Assembly: GCA_965215545.1 (NCBI GenBank) | Contig: OZ244066.1 | Span: 2,728,001 to 2,792,000 of the forward strand | DNA from: MPNP01 sp965215545 | GTDB taxonomy: Bacteria > Pseudomonadota > Alphaproteobacteria > Rhodobacterales > Rhodobacteraceae | DNA: 64,000 nt | Direction of reading: 5' to 3' | Shown here: in pieces, positions 1 through 8,415 of the stretch | How positions within the stretch are numbered: position 1 is the first letter of the stretch | Layout of the letters: each line of letters opens with the position of its first letter | Translations under genes and position numbers: made by a program | The notes under the pieces: generated by a model | The model's input: only the letters and a program-made list of their open reading frames with translations | Told to the model about the DNA's origin: nothing | The model's database searches: none

Positions 1-347
1 GTGCGCCCCGCCCCCTTCAACTGGATATCGTGGATCTGCCCATCCTGCCCTTCAATCTCACCGAGGAGGAGGGCCCGCCCATCGCCGAGGGCGGGAACCC
101 AGCCGCCGAACTGGTGGCCGGCATAGGCCATGGCCAGGGGTTGCGAGCCAGGGGCCATGGCATTCCCGGACAGGATGGCGATGCCGGCATCGCTGGTCAC
201 CGCTTCGGCATCCATGTCAAGTGTGCGGCACAGGTCCCGATTGACCCGAATGAAGGCAGGATTGCGCACAGGTTGCGGCGCAACAAAACTGTAACAGTCA
301 GCCGGCAGGCTCGCATACTGGTTCAGGAAGGGGAAGATGGCACCCAT
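1..347 (-). CDS. selO: SelO-family protein adenylyltransferase (YdiU/UPF0061), N-terminal part only
   Basis: Only the first ~115 codons are inside the window; the gene runs off the left edge. SelO proteins are pseudokinase-fold enzymes that transfer AMP to hydroxyl side chains of target proteins. The translation carries the family signature YAGHQFGGWVPALGDGRA followed by LLGE, and an N-terminus of the usual type (FLNQYASLPADCYSF then VAPQPVRNP). I place the start at the ATG at 347, with GGAG about 8 bases upstream; a GTG one codon earlier is possible. The gene lies 27 bases downstream of the nucleoside hydrolase on the same strand and may be its operon partner. The catalytic region is outside the window, so activity cannot be judged. 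Confidence 0.9.
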   Translation of the reverse strand, partial: MGAIFPFLNQYASLPADCYSFVAPQPVRNPAFIRVNRDLCRTLDMDAEAVTSDAGIAILSGNAMAPGSQPLAMAYAGHQFGGWVPALGDGRALLLGEIEGQDGQIHDIQLKGAGR

Positions 348-374
348 CACACCAGCTCCGTCATCGATTGACCC

Positions 375-1319
375 TCATGGCAGGTGAGCGATGGCCTCGG
401 TCAGGAGAGAAAAGAAGCGATCGGCATCAGCCGAGCCGATGAATGTGGCATTGGCAGGCCGATCTGTAACCCCCCACCAGTCAGCCACTGTCATGCCCCG
501 TGTCAGGGGCGACTCGGTCTCGATCTCCACATTGATGTGCCGACCGGCAAAGATCCCGGGTTCGAGCAGGTAGGCAATCACGCATGGATCATGGAGGGGT
601 GCCCCGTCCTGACCGTACTTGCGCTGGTCAAACCGCTCATAGAAGGCGGTCATGCCCGTCACGGCCTTGCCGCACCGGTTGCCCAAGGCCCCGATGGCCG
701 CCATCCGATCCTTGGTCGTTACAACCCGGTGGGTGACATCCAGCGGCAGCACGGTGGTCTTGATCCCGGCCGCAAAGACCATCTTGGCAGCTTCAGGATC
801 AACATAGATATTGAATTCCGCCGCCGGGGTGACATTGCCCACCTCAAAATAGGCCCCTCCCATCAGGACGATTTCCGCCGCCCGCTGCAGGGTTGCGGCA
901 TCCCGCTCAAGTGCCAGACCGATATTGGTCAGCGGGCCAAGCGGGCAGAGTGTGATGCTGCCCGGTTCATGGGCAGCCAGGGTTGCAAGAATGAAGTCAA
1001 CCGCGTGCTCATCCTGCAACGGCGTGGCAGGGTTGAAGATCTCCATGCCATCAAGGCCTGTCTTCCCATGCACGGCCTCGGCCGTGACCAATTCCCTGGT
1101 CAGCGGCCGATCGCACCCGGCAAACACCGGAATATCCTGTCGGCCCGCCAGATCACAGATGATCCGGGCATTGCGCTCGGTCAACGACAGCGGCACATTG
1201 CCCGCCACTGCCGTGATGCCCAGAACATCGATCTCTGCACTGGCCAGGGCCAGCAGGATGGCAACGGCATCATCCTGTCCGGGGTCGGTGTCAATGATCA
1301 CCTTGCGTCGCGTGCTCAT
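375..1319 (-). CDS. Inosine-uridine preferring nucleoside hydrolase
   Basis: A 314-residue protein of the IunH/RihA family, which hydrolyses the N-glycosidic bond of ribonucleosides in purine and pyrimidine salvage; expected to be cytosolic. The N-terminus has the calcium-binding aspartate cluster (IIDTDPGQDDAVAILLA). Other family features are the conserved LCPLGPLTNIGLAL and LMGGAY segments and a C-terminal HDPCVIAYLLEP, where the HDP motif contributes to the active site. The chosen ATG overlaps the mazG stop codon in an ATGA arrangement, which supports this start over a longer reading and implies translational coupling to mazG. Substrate preference within the family cannot be decided from sequence. 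Confidence 0.9.
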   Translation of the reverse strand: MSTRRKVIIDTDPGQDDAVAILLALASAEIDVLGITAVAGNVPLSLTERNARIICDLAGRQDIPVFAGCDRPLTRELVTAEAVHGKTGLDGMEIFNPATPLQDEHAVDFILATLAAHEPGSITLCPLGPLTNIGLALERDAATLQRAAEIVLMGGAYFEVGNVTPAAEFNIYVDPEAAKMVFAAGIKTTVLPLDVTHRVVTTKDRMAAIGALGNRCGKAVTGMTAFYERFDQRKYGQDGAPLHDPCVIAYLLEPGIFAGRHINVEIETESPLTRGMTVADWWGVTDRPANATFIGSADADRFFSLLTEAIAHLP

Positions 1320-2131
1320 CCGTCTCTCTCCTTGCGCAGCAGGGCAGACTTGGCATCCTCCCACACCCGGTCCTGTTCCGCCCGGGAGAGATCCCCGTAG
1401 TGTCTGCCTGTGGCTTTGACAAGGTCATCCGCTGTCTTGACCCGCTCGACAAACACCGCATTGGTATCCCGCAGGGCCTGGTCCGGATCCACCCCGCACA
1501 TCCGGGCAAGATTGACCGCTGCAAAAAGGACATCGCCGATTTCCCCCTCAAGGTCATCGCCCGCCCCCCGCCGAGCCGCGGCCACCTCATCGAGCTCTTC
1601 TGCACATTTGGCGAGAGCCTCGCCAAACCCGGCAAACTCGTAGCCACGGCGAGCGACAGTCTGCTGGATCTTGAGGGCCCGCAACATCGCCGGCAGGCCC
1701 TTGGTGATCGCAGCCAACTCTTCAGGCAGGGATCCGGTGCCCCGCTCCCTTTGCTTGCTCTGTTCCCAGAATTCCTTCTGCTCGTCGGCAGTCCTGATCG
1801 ACCGCATCTCGCCAAAGACATGAGGATGGCGAGCAATCAGCTTGCCATTGAGCCGTTCGACAACCGCGGCAAAATCGAACAGCTCCTGTTCGGCAGCCAG
1901 CTGGGCAAGAAACACCACCTGCAGCAGCAGATCACCCAACTCGCTTTCCAGGCCATCCATATCATCCGCCTCAATCGCATCGGCGACCTCGTAGGCTTCC
2001 TCGATCGTATGCGGAGCAATGGAACGGAAATCCTGTTTGATATCCCAGGGGCATCCCCGCACCGGATCACGCAACTGTCGCATGATGGACAGCAATCGGT
2101 CAAGACCTGTCTCAGGGGTTCTGGTGGTCAT
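1316..2131 (-). CDS. mazG: Nucleoside triphosphate pyrophosphohydrolase MazG
   Basis: An all-alpha NTP pyrophosphohydrolase that converts (d)NTPs to NMP and PPi and is regarded as a house-cleaning enzyme. About 271 residues, the usual two-domain MazG length. The N-terminal domain has the signature LRDPVRGCPWDIKQDFRS and the metal-binding EExxE/ExxD elements (TIEEAYEVADAIE, ELGDLLLQVVF); a second MazG-like half contains EELDEV and EGEIGDVLFAAVNLAR. The start is uncertain: ATG at 2131 is used here, while ATG at 2140 gives three more residues. The gene follows miaA by about 20 bases and overlaps the nucleoside hydrolase by four, so the three probably form one operon. Confidence 0.93.
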   Translation of the reverse strand: MTTRTPETGLDRLLSIMRQLRDPVRGCPWDIKQDFRSIAPHTIEEAYEVADAIEADDMDGLESELGDLLLQVVFLAQLAAEQELFDFAAVVERLNGKLIARHPHVFGEMRSIRTADEQKEFWEQSKQRERGTGSLPEELAAITKGLPAMLRALKIQQTVARRGYEFAGFGEALAKCAEELDEVAAARRGAGDDLEGEIGDVLFAAVNLARMCGVDPDQALRDTNAVFVERVKTADDLVKATGRHYGDLSRAEQDRVWEDAKSALLRKERDG

Positions 2132-2151
2132 GGACTCCATCCCTTGTCCTG

Positions 2152-3048
2152 TCATGCCAGACCGCTGCGGATCCGGACCCAATCCTGCATCTGGTTCCGG
2201 AACCAGGTCCGCTGGCGCTTGGCGTACTGTCGTGTTGCGAGTCCCGCCTGCGCCAGGGCATCCTCAAGGCTCAACATGCCATCAAGATGCCCCATGAACG
2301 CGCGGGCACCCAGAGCCCGCGCCGCCTGCCGATCCGGATCCCACCGGGACTGCAAGCTGCGGCATTCCTCCAGCACACCCCCTGTCACCATTGCCGCCAG
2401 TCGTGTGGCGATACGGTCAGCCAATCGTTCGGTTTCGCACTCCATCACCACGGCCAGAGCCCGTTTGCGGTCCACAATCGGTTCCGAGGATCGTTCCTGC
2501 CAGGCAGCAAGCCCCCGACCCGTTGACTGCAACACCTCCCAGGCCCTCTGGACACGCACGGGGTTGGCCAGATCAATCCCCGCAGCCGTCTCGGGATCAT
2601 GGATCGCAAGATCATCCCGCATCGCCTCGACTCCATGGGCCGCTGCTGCCTTGCGTGCTCCCTCATCAATTGGCGGGATCGGGGCCAGTCCACGAACCAG
2701 CGTGGACAGATAGAGACCGGTGCCACCAGTACAGATCAGGACCCGGCCCGGGTTCTGATCCTGGACCCCTGCGAGATCCTCGAGCCACTGACCCACGGAA
2801 TACGGCTCCTCATAGTCGACATGACCGTAGAGGGCATGATCATATTCGGCTACCTCTGCCTCGGTTGGACGGTCGGTCAGCAAACGCCAGCAGGAATAGA
2901 CCTGCAGGGCGTCGGCATTGACGATGATGCCACCTGTTTGCTTGGCGTAGTGGCGGGCCAGGGAGGATTTCCCCGTTGCCGTGGCCCCGGCAATGAGGAT
3001 CGCCTGACAGTCCTCGGGCAGTGGGGGCAGTTCGTGGGTCAAGGGCAT
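2152..3048 (-). CDS. miaA: tRNA dimethylallyltransferase MiaA
   Basis: Transfers a dimethylallyl group to A37 of tRNAs reading codons that start with U. The Walker A motif GATATGKSSLA lies near residue 22, followed by the substrate loop NADALQVY (the family has D-[SA]-x-Q-V-Y) and RLLTDRPT. Further downstream are the conserved TGGTGLYLSTLVRGL segment and a C-terminal ATRQYAKRQRTWFRNQ, typical of the family. The reading frame is open for another ~73 codons upstream, but that stretch is not MiaA-like, so the ATG at 3048 is chosen, giving 298 residues. A strong ribosome-binding site is not evident. First gene of the miaA-mazG-hydrolase group. Confidence 0.93.
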   Translation of the reverse strand: MPLTHELPPLPEDCQAILIAGATATGKSSLARHYAKQTGGIIVNADALQVYSCWRLLTDRPTEAEVAEYDHALYGHVDYEEPYSVGQWLEDLAGVQDQNPGRVLICTGGTGLYLSTLVRGLAPIPPIDEGARKAAAAHGVEAMRDDLAIHDPETAAGIDLANPVRVQRAWEVLQSTGRGLAAWQERSSEPIVDRKRALAVVMECETERLADRIATRLAAMVTGGVLEECRSLQSRWDPDRQAARALGARAFMGHLDGMLSLEDALAQAGLATRQYAKRQRTWFRNQMQDWVRIRSGLA

Positions 3049-3819
3049 TCGTCCGCTGCGCGATTCATCCAGAACGGGGTCATGGACCACCAGATAGCAG
3101 TGAAGCACCGAACGCGTCCACCCGGATCCACACCGGCTGTGCTCTGGACCAGGGATTGATGCCTCGGGAATGGCGACAGCATCCCTCGCGACCAGGCTAT
3201 CCGGTTCGGGGCCGGGGGGATCAATTCGCCGATCGTTGACCGCCATGGTTTGAATTTTGCCGACCACTTTGTTGTGTCAGCCTGTGGGTCACGATGATTT
3301 GTAGGCTTTCCGATATGGCGGTTGATCGCTCTGCAGAGACGGTGCGTCCGATCTTTGGGGCGGTGGCGCATCATGATCTGCAGATTTCATGGGGATCTTG
3401 GGCACGGGTTGCGGCAGGTGGTGGTGCAGGAGGATGTGTGGCTGGTCTTGATCAGCTGGACACCGACGCAGCAGTTTCAGCGTTGGCATGTGATTACGGA
3501 CAATGCCCGTTTTGCCATCACCCATCCCACGCTCTGTGTTCGGCGATCTGGTTCTGTCAGCGACGACGTTTGTGGCTGTGTCGCGCGTTTCGGGCATGTG
3601 TTAGCGGGCCGCAAACTGGGTCTCTCCGTGGATGGCCCGTGGTGACGGGCGGGGTGGCACGGTTTCATCATCATGGCCAGCCGAAGGCAATCTTAATGTA
3701 GGCACTGGCTCTCGATGCCTGGCTTGTCCATGGCAGCGACGGCACTTCCGGAAAATTGGGCGACGGTTCCGTCCCCACACCGCTGAAGGCCGACGCGTTG
3801 CACAGCCTTCATGCGCGTC
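3049..3819. other. Intergenic stretch without a recognisable gene
   Basis: About 770 bases between miaA and the transposase remnant. Several overlapping frames are open for 65-135 codons on both strands, but none shows a recognisable domain, convincing start context or family motif. The plus-strand frames near 3320-3700 look like eroded coding DNA cut by frameshifts; I could not assign a parent family. Confidence 0.45.
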
Positions 3820-4290
3820 CGGGCGCGAGTCCTGACGACCGGAGGTCGCGTGGCAGACGCTCTGTATTGCCAACCATTCTCACGCTCGCGGTGGCGGGGC
3901 GACTGTCTGGCGATCGCGGTGTGACCGCCTTGTCCCGGTTCGCCCATTGGCTGACACAGACACGGCTCAGGAGGGTCGGGTCTTCCACAGCCTGCCCCGG
4001 CGGCACGATACGGAACCGTTGATCACACTGCCTCACACTGGTCTGGGGGCCTTGTCACCCGACACGCTCGAGACGGCGGTCGGTCAGTGGACGGAGCAGC
4101 AGAGCCGCCCCACGACATCGGTGGCGATGGATGGCAGGGCCATTCGTGGCACCTCGATACAGACCGCTGAAGGGCGGCGGATGATGGTCACGGCAGTCGC
4201 ACATGGAGCCGGACGGATACGCCGCCAGGTCACGATGACCGCCAAGACCAATGACATCTCGGCGGTGCATGAATGCCCGGTTTTTTGACC
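3820..4290 (+). pseudogene. Decayed ISAs1-type (H-repeat associated) transposase
   Basis: Two overlapping plus-strand frames together resemble the ISAs1/H-repeat DDE transposase. The first carries a DRRSRGRRSVLPTILTLAV segment, matching the 'DPR...GR+ PL...LLALAV G' start of the family. After a frameshift near 3950 the second carries ETAVGQWTEQ, then AMDGRAIRGT (the family's 'vDGK.lRGs', with the first catalytic Asp) and MTAKTNDISAVHE (family 'KtNEIpA...'). The sequence then stops at 4286-4288, so the remaining catalytic residues and C-terminus are absent. At least one frameshift plus the truncation make this a non-functional relic. No terminal inverted repeats were recognised. Confidence 0.65.
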
Positions 4291-4715
4291 CGGGTATCCC
4301 ATCGGGACACAGTCCCGACACCACCACCGTGACCATGACCAAGGTGGCAGCACAAGACAAGGTACGCCTCGTCCCCGATACGCCAAGCGCAAGAGTTCTG
4401 CATCTGTCTCCTTGATCATGACTGATTCGTCAGTCATGCGAGACGATCGGCAGCGGGCCGCAGACCCGCGTGTACGGGGATGTCCGATCCCCGATTCAAG
4501 AAGGGTTCAAATGGGACGGTTGGCTGCGCACGAGTCCCGCAACTCTCCCCCTGAAATCGGGGACAGGTCGACACTGGAATTCCGGGAAGCCAGCATCAGT
4601 GGAGCCCCCTGTTGAGATTGGAGAAATCCAAAATCCTCCGGGACTTTTCGTTCCTCTCATGAGGCCCAATTACGCCGTCCAACCGTCGACTCGACCCGTC
4701 AGGACAGCAGACCGA
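4291..4715. other. Non-coding stretch between transposase relic and coiled-coil gene
   Basis: No gene recognised. It contains a perfect 9-bp inverted repeat with a TTCG loop at 4417-4438 and otherwise only short unsupported frames. It probably represents further erosion of the mobile element and the 3' flank of the minus-strand gene that ends at 4716. Confidence 0.5.
4417..4438. repeat. Perfect hairpin, 9-bp stem with TTCG loop
   Basis: CATGACTGA and its exact reverse complement are separated by TTCG. It lies about 130 bases beyond the end of the ISAs1 remnant. No T-run follows on the plus strand, so it is not a clear intrinsic terminator. It could be an element end or an RNA hairpin; the role is unknown. 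Confidence 0.6.
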
Positions 4716-5015
4716 TCAGCTACCCAACAGGATGCCGAGGAAGGCAAGTCCGGAACCCAGGATGGCAACGGTAACGAGCATCTGGGCGATGCCGAACCCA
4801 ACCGTCCACCGCAGATTGTCCTTGTCGCGTTGGGCCATGTCGGTCTTCCAGTTGGCCATGTCGGTCTTCCAGTTGGCCATGTTGGCCTCCATGCCGGCCA
4901 GGCGGGCATCAATCCGTGATTCCATGGCATCGTTCTCCGCTCGCGATGTGTTGATCTTGCCGTCCAGTCGAATGATCTGTTGGGCCAGATCGTGCATGTC
5001 CGGATCGGAAGTCAT
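4716..5015 (-). CDS. Small coiled-coil protein with C-terminal membrane anchor (paralogue 1)
   Basis: A 99-residue protein of unknown function. Residues ~1-70 are polar, with heptad-like spacing and two identical tandem copies of MANWKTD, followed by MAQRDKDN. Residues ~75-97 form one hydrophobic segment (FGIAQMLVTVAILGSGLAFL) that should span the membrane, ending at LLGS. The architecture recalls DUF1640/CCDC90-like coiled-coil plus anchor proteins, but no family can be asserted. The ATG at 5015 is chosen because its first codons (MTSDPDMHDLA) and the sequence before it match a second locus at 17.1 kb. No Shine-Dalgarno is visible; a promoter-like element ends only six bases before the ATG. 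The gene sits alone beside the transposase relic. Confidence 0.65.
   Translation of the reverse strand: MTSDPDMHDLAQQIIRLDGKINTSRAENDAMESRIDARLAGMEANMANWKTDMANWKTDMAQRDKDNLRWTVGFGIAQMLVTVAILGSGLAFLGILLGS
4833..4874 (-). repeat. Two perfect tandem copies of a 21-bp unit inside the coiled-coil gene
   Basis: Two identical 21-base copies in frame encode MANWKTD twice, i.e. exactly one coiled-coil heptad per copy. A third, diverged copy adjoins. Copy number changes would lengthen or shorten the coil without breaking the frame. Confidence 0.9.
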
Positions 5016-5493
5016 GCCCGCATGGTACACAAGGGACCACCGGGGGTCAATGGCGGGAATCGGCCGGCGTTCACGTGTCCCGTCATCACGCCAGGCGTCG
5101 AAAGTGTTCTGGACCGACGGCAAGGGTGGGACGCCCTGGGACAGCCGGTCCCGCGGATGAACAGGATGACGTTGACGACCCCCCGCCCGGTTGCTGGGCG
5201 GGGGAGGGATGGGATGGCCCGTCCACCGGGGATCCGTACCAACGCATCATGCGGTTGTGGGTCAGGGGGACAACCCCAGCTGCGGATGGCCTCTGCCTTT
5301 CTTCACTGTTGGAACGGGCGGGTCTGTCGCCGCCGAAAAATCCCTTGTGCGGTTCGAGAGGAACGGCATGACAGGCCCGGGATGATGGTGTATGGGGGCT
5401 GTCGACTGGTCATGGGTCTCTGGGGCCTGCGGGTCCATCTTGATGATGGGTCGATTGGACTGGCCGGGACAAGGGTAGGGTGAGGATGGCTTG
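5016..5493. other. Intergenic region upstream of pyrH with a strong GC hairpin
   Basis: Contains the divergent promoter of the coiled-coil gene, a perfect 9-bp GC hairpin at 5180-5204 (CCCCCGCCC, 7-base loop, GGGCGGGGG) and presumably the pyrH promoter. The hairpin lacks a following T-run. No gene is seen. The rpsB-tsf pair that often precedes pyrH is not here. Confidence 0.6.
5022..5050 (-). promoter_or_regulatory. Sigma70-like promoter of coiled-coil paralogue 1, probably leaderless
   Basis: On the minus strand TTGACC (-35) is followed after exactly 17 bases by TACCAT (-10), and after only six more bases by the ATG of the gene. A transcript started at normal distance would begin at or next to the ATG. 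The same -35, spacer length, TTGTG before the -10 and six-base gap occur at 17100-17134 in front of the paralogue. The conservation is seen directly; the promoter role is inferred. Confidence 0.55.
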
Positions 5494-6216
5494 ATGTACC
5501 GGCGCGTGATGCTGAAACTCTCCGGTGAGGCCCTGATGGGCGATCAGCAATTCGGTCTGCACCTGCCCACTGTGGACCGGCTGGCATCCGAGGTCAAGGA
5601 CATGCGCATGCTGGGCGTTGAGGTCTGTCTTGTGATCGGGGGTGGCAACATCTTCCGGGGCCTGCAGGCGGCCGAACTCGGTCTGCCGCGGACCACAGCG
5701 GATCACCTGGGCATGCTGGCCACGGTCATGAATGCCTTGGCCATGCAGGCTGCACTGGAGACCATGGGGGTGCACACGCGGCTGCTGTCGGCGATTCGGC
5801 TCGATGAGATGTGTGAGCCATATATCTCGCGCAGGGCCAACCGGCACCTGGAAAAGCAGCGGGTCTGCATCTTTGCCGCCGGGACAGGCAATCCCTTCTA
5901 TTCGACAGACTCGGCAGCGGTACTGCGAGCGAGCGAGCTCAATTGCGAGGTGATTCTCAAGGGGACCAAGGTTGATGGTGTCTACGACCGGGATCCCATG
6001 TCCCACCCGGAGGCAGAGCGGTTCGAATCCATCACCTATGACGAGGTCCTGAGCCGGAATCTCCGCGTCATGGACGCCTCGGCGATTGCCATGGCCCGGG
6101 AGAATGGCATCCCGATCATCGTCTTTTCACTGGCCGGGGAGGGCAACTGCAGTCGGGTTGTCCGGGGGGAAGGGCGCTCGACGATCATCCGGGCCGCCGG
6201 GAGTGCCGACACATGA
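5494..6216 (+). CDS. pyrH: UMP kinase
   Basis: Phosphorylates UMP to UDP in pyrimidine nucleotide synthesis; a hexameric amino-acid-kinase-fold enzyme of the cytosol. About 240 residues. Visible signatures are LKLSGEAL near the N-terminus, VIGGGNIFRG (phosphate loop), TADHLGMLATVMNALA (UMP binding), AAGTGNPFYSTDSAA and KGTKVDGVYDRDP, with a C-terminal GIPIIVFSL. The ATG at 5494 has GAGGA about nine bases upstream; a TTG immediately before it is less likely. First gene of the long plus-strand operon that continues with frr 36 bases downstream, an order common in alphaproteobacteria. Confidence 0.97.
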   Translation: MYRRVMLKLSGEALMGDQQFGLHLPTVDRLASEVKDMRMLGVEVCLVIGGGNIFRGLQAAELGLPRTTADHLGMLATVMNALAMQAALETMGVHTRLLSAIRLDEMCEPYISRRANRHLEKQRVCIFAAGTGNPFYSTDSAAVLRASELNCEVILKGTKVDGVYDRDPMSHPEAERFESITYDEVLSRNLRVMDASAIAMARENGIPIIVFSLAGEGNCSRVVRGEGRSTIIRAAGSADT

Positions 6217-6252
6217 TCGCAGGACAGGATCAGCGGGGGAACGGGGAATGTC

Positions 6253-6813
6253 ATGGACGACTATGATCTTGATGTAGATGATCTGCAGCGCCGGATGGAT
6301 GGTGCGCTCAGCGTGATGCGCCAGGAGTTCATGGCCCTGCGCACGGGTCGGGCTTCAGCCGGCATGGTTGACCGTCTGATGGTCAGTGCCTACGGGGAAC
6401 AGATGCCCATCGAACAGGTGGCCACGGTCAATGTCCCGGATGCCCAGACGGTCTCGATCAATGTCTGGGACAAGGGCCTGGTCGATGCCGTGGTCAGGAC
6501 GCTGCAGGATTCAGGACTGGGGATCAATCCCGTCGTCTCGGGTCCCTTGATCCGCCTGCCGATCCCGGAACTGAACGAGGAGCGCCGCCTGGAACTTTCC
6601 AGGGTGGCGTCCCAGCATGCCGAGACGGCCAAGGTGGCCATTCGCAATATCCGCCGGGATGGCAATGAACAGTTGCGCCGGGCGAAGACAGATGGGCTCA
6701 GCGAGGACGAGGTCAGGCTCTGGTCCGATGAAGTCCAGGAGATGACGGATCGGACCATTGAACAGATCGACGGGATTCTCGAGAACAAGATTGCCGAAAT
6801 CATGGCAGTCTGA
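6253..6813 (+). CDS. frr: Ribosome recycling factor
   Basis: Splits the post-termination ribosome together with EF-G. At 186 residues it has the standard length. Typical segments are visible: the helix region FMALRTGRASAGMVDRLMV, the domain II strand MPIEQVATVNVPDAQTVSI, PLIRLPIPELNEERR, and the C-terminal helix VRNIRRD-like AIRNIRRDGNEQLRRAKTD. It lies between pyrH and uppS as in many bacteria, with GGGGAA just upstream of the ATG. Confidence 0.97.
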   Translation: MDDYDLDVDDLQRRMDGALSVMRQEFMALRTGRASAGMVDRLMVSAYGEQMPIEQVATVNVPDAQTVSINVWDKGLVDAVVRTLQDSGLGINPVVSGPLIRLPIPELNEERRLELSRVASQHAETAKVAIRNIRRDGNEQLRRAKTDGLSEDEVRLWSDEVQEMTDRTIEQIDGILENKIAEIMAV

Positions 6814-6884
6814 ATGGACACGATGACGATTTGGGTGATCCCGAGGCACGGCCTGCCTGCATCCACGGACTGCCCCACCAATCG

Positions 6885-7595
6885 ATGAGTCTCCGACCGA
6901 TGAGTCCTCGCCATGTTGCGATCGTCATGGATGGCAACGGCCGCTGGGCCGCCCGGCGCCGCCTGCCACGGATTGAGGGGCACCGGGCCGGAGCGGAAGC
7001 CCTGCGCGGAGTTGTGCTGGCGGCCGCCGAGATGGGTCTGGCGTATCTGACGGTGTTTGCCTTTTCCACCGAGAACTGGAAACGGGGGTCGGCAGAAGTG
7101 ACACCGCTCATTCGCCTGATCCAGGAGTATTTCATCAGCGAACAGGAGTTCTTGCAGACCCATGCCATCCGGGTCCGGGTGATCGGGGAGCGGGAGGGTC
7201 TTGCCGCCGACATCGTCGATCAGATGACCTGTCTTGAGGCCATGACCGGGACCAATACCGGCCTCAATCTCCATGTGGCCCTGAACTATGGCGGCCGCAA
7301 CGAGATCATGCACATGGCCCGGAGGGCCGCAAGGGCGGTGGCGGACGGGACGCTGGAACCCGATGCGATCTCCGAGGCCCATCTGGCTTCCTATGCATTC
7401 GAGGCCGGCTGTCCGGATCCTGATCTCATCATCCGCACATCGGGCGAGATGCGGATCTCGAATTTCCTGCTGTGGCAGTCGGCCTATGCGGAGTTCGATT
7501 TTGTCGACGTGCTCTGGCCCGACTTCACCCCGGCCTGTTTCCACGATTCCATCGGTCGCTATGAGCACCGCAAGCGTCGATATGGAGGACTCTGA
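6885..7595 (+). CDS. uppS: Isoprenyl transferase (undecaprenyl diphosphate synthase)
   Basis: Condenses IPP units onto farnesyl diphosphate to make undecaprenyl diphosphate, the lipid carrier for peptidoglycan and O-antigen. The catalytic aspartate lies in HVAIVMDGNGRWA, followed by GHRAGAEALR, FAFSTENWKR and the C-terminal DLIIRTSGEMRISNFLLWQ and AYAEF motifs, all diagnostic of cis-prenyltransferases. The start is uncertain: the frame is open from a TTG at 6831, with ATGs at 6885 and 6900; the ATG at 6900 would begin only a few residues before the catalytic motif, as in many homologues. Sits directly between frr and cdsA, two bases before the latter. Confidence 0.95.
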   Translation: MSLRPMSPRHVAIVMDGNGRWAARRRLPRIEGHRAGAEALRGVVLAAAEMGLAYLTVFAFSTENWKRGSAEVTPLIRLIQEYFISEQEFLQTHAIRVRVIGEREGLAADIVDQMTCLEAMTGTNTGLNLHVALNYGGRNEIMHMARRAARAVADGTLEPDAISEAHLASYAFEAGCPDPDLIIRTSGEMRISNFLLWQSAYAEFDFVDVLWPDFTPACFHDSIGRYEHRKRRYGGL

Positions 7596-7597
7596 CC

Positions 7598-8410
7598 ATG
7601 TTGCCAACCGCGTTGCGCAAGATCCTCAACCGCTATGCGGATCTGCCGCTGAGAGCTGTCAGCGCCCTGGTGCTCGCGGTCATCTTCCTTGCCGGCATCT
7701 GGCTGGGCGGATTGGTCTTTCTGACCCTGTGCAGCGTTCTGGTGATCCTGTTGATCTATGAACTCCTTCTCCTGACCGCCGAGGCCTTGCCGAACTGGCA
7801 CCGGATCATGATCGCCGTGAGCAGTGGGATTGCCTTTGGCCTGGTTGTCAATGCCCTGCTGTTTGCCTATCTCTACGGTCTCGTGATCTGTCTGGCTCTG
7901 CCGGCGGTGACGGCCATGGCCCTGCCAACATCCCGACAACTCTTTGCCATCTTCGGAGCGACGATCTTTCTTGCCACCCATCAACTCTACCACATCCGTC
8001 ATTTCCAGGGCTACGAGATCACCCTGGCCATCGTCCTGACCGTCGTGGCCACGGACATGAGTGGCTATCTGTTTGGCCGGCTCCTGAAGGGCCCGCATCT
8101 GCCCATTGCCTACAGTCCCATGAAAACCTGGTCCGGTACCATTGCCGGCTGGCTGGCCGCCATGGCCACCTGGTGTCTTGTCACCGGGTCGCTCACACCG
8201 ACCGATCTCCTCTTTGCCTTCGTCATTGCCCTGGCCAGCCAGATCGGCGATCTCGGCCAGAGTTGGCTCAAACGCCAGGCCGGGGTCAAGGACAGTTCCA
8301 GCCTCCTGCCCGGCCATGGCGGTCTCTACGACCGATTTGACAGCCTGATCGGTGCCGGTGTCTTTCTGATGCTCTATCAGCTCCTTCCTGTTGGCCTGCC
8401 GTCGGGTTGA
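7598..8410 (+). CDS. cdsA: Phosphatidate cytidylyltransferase (CDP-diglyceride synthase)
   Basis: An inner-membrane enzyme that makes CDP-diacylglycerol from phosphatidate and CTP, the branch point of phospholipid synthesis. The 270-residue protein is strongly hydrophobic with about seven or eight predicted membrane segments. The C-terminal CDP-DAG synthase signature is present in two pieces: SPMKTWSGTIAGW and then QIGDLGQSWLKRQAGVKD followed by SSLLPGHGGLYDRFDSL. It overlaps the open frame of rseP at its 3' end. In many alphaproteobacteria dxr follows cdsA, but here rseP follows directly. Confidence 0.95.
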   Translation: MLPTALRKILNRYADLPLRAVSALVLAVIFLAGIWLGGLVFLTLCSVLVILLIYELLLLTAEALPNWHRIMIAVSSGIAFGLVVNALLFAYLYGLVICLALPAVTAMALPTSRQLFAIFGATIFLATHQLYHIRHFQGYEITLAIVLTVVATDMSGYLFGRLLKGPHLPIAYSPMKTWSGTIAGWLAAMATWCLVTGSLTPTDLLFAFVIALASQIGDLGQSWLKRQAGVKDSSSLLPGHGGLYDRFDSLIGAGVFLMLYQLLPVGLPSG

Positions 8411-8415
8411 AAGTG

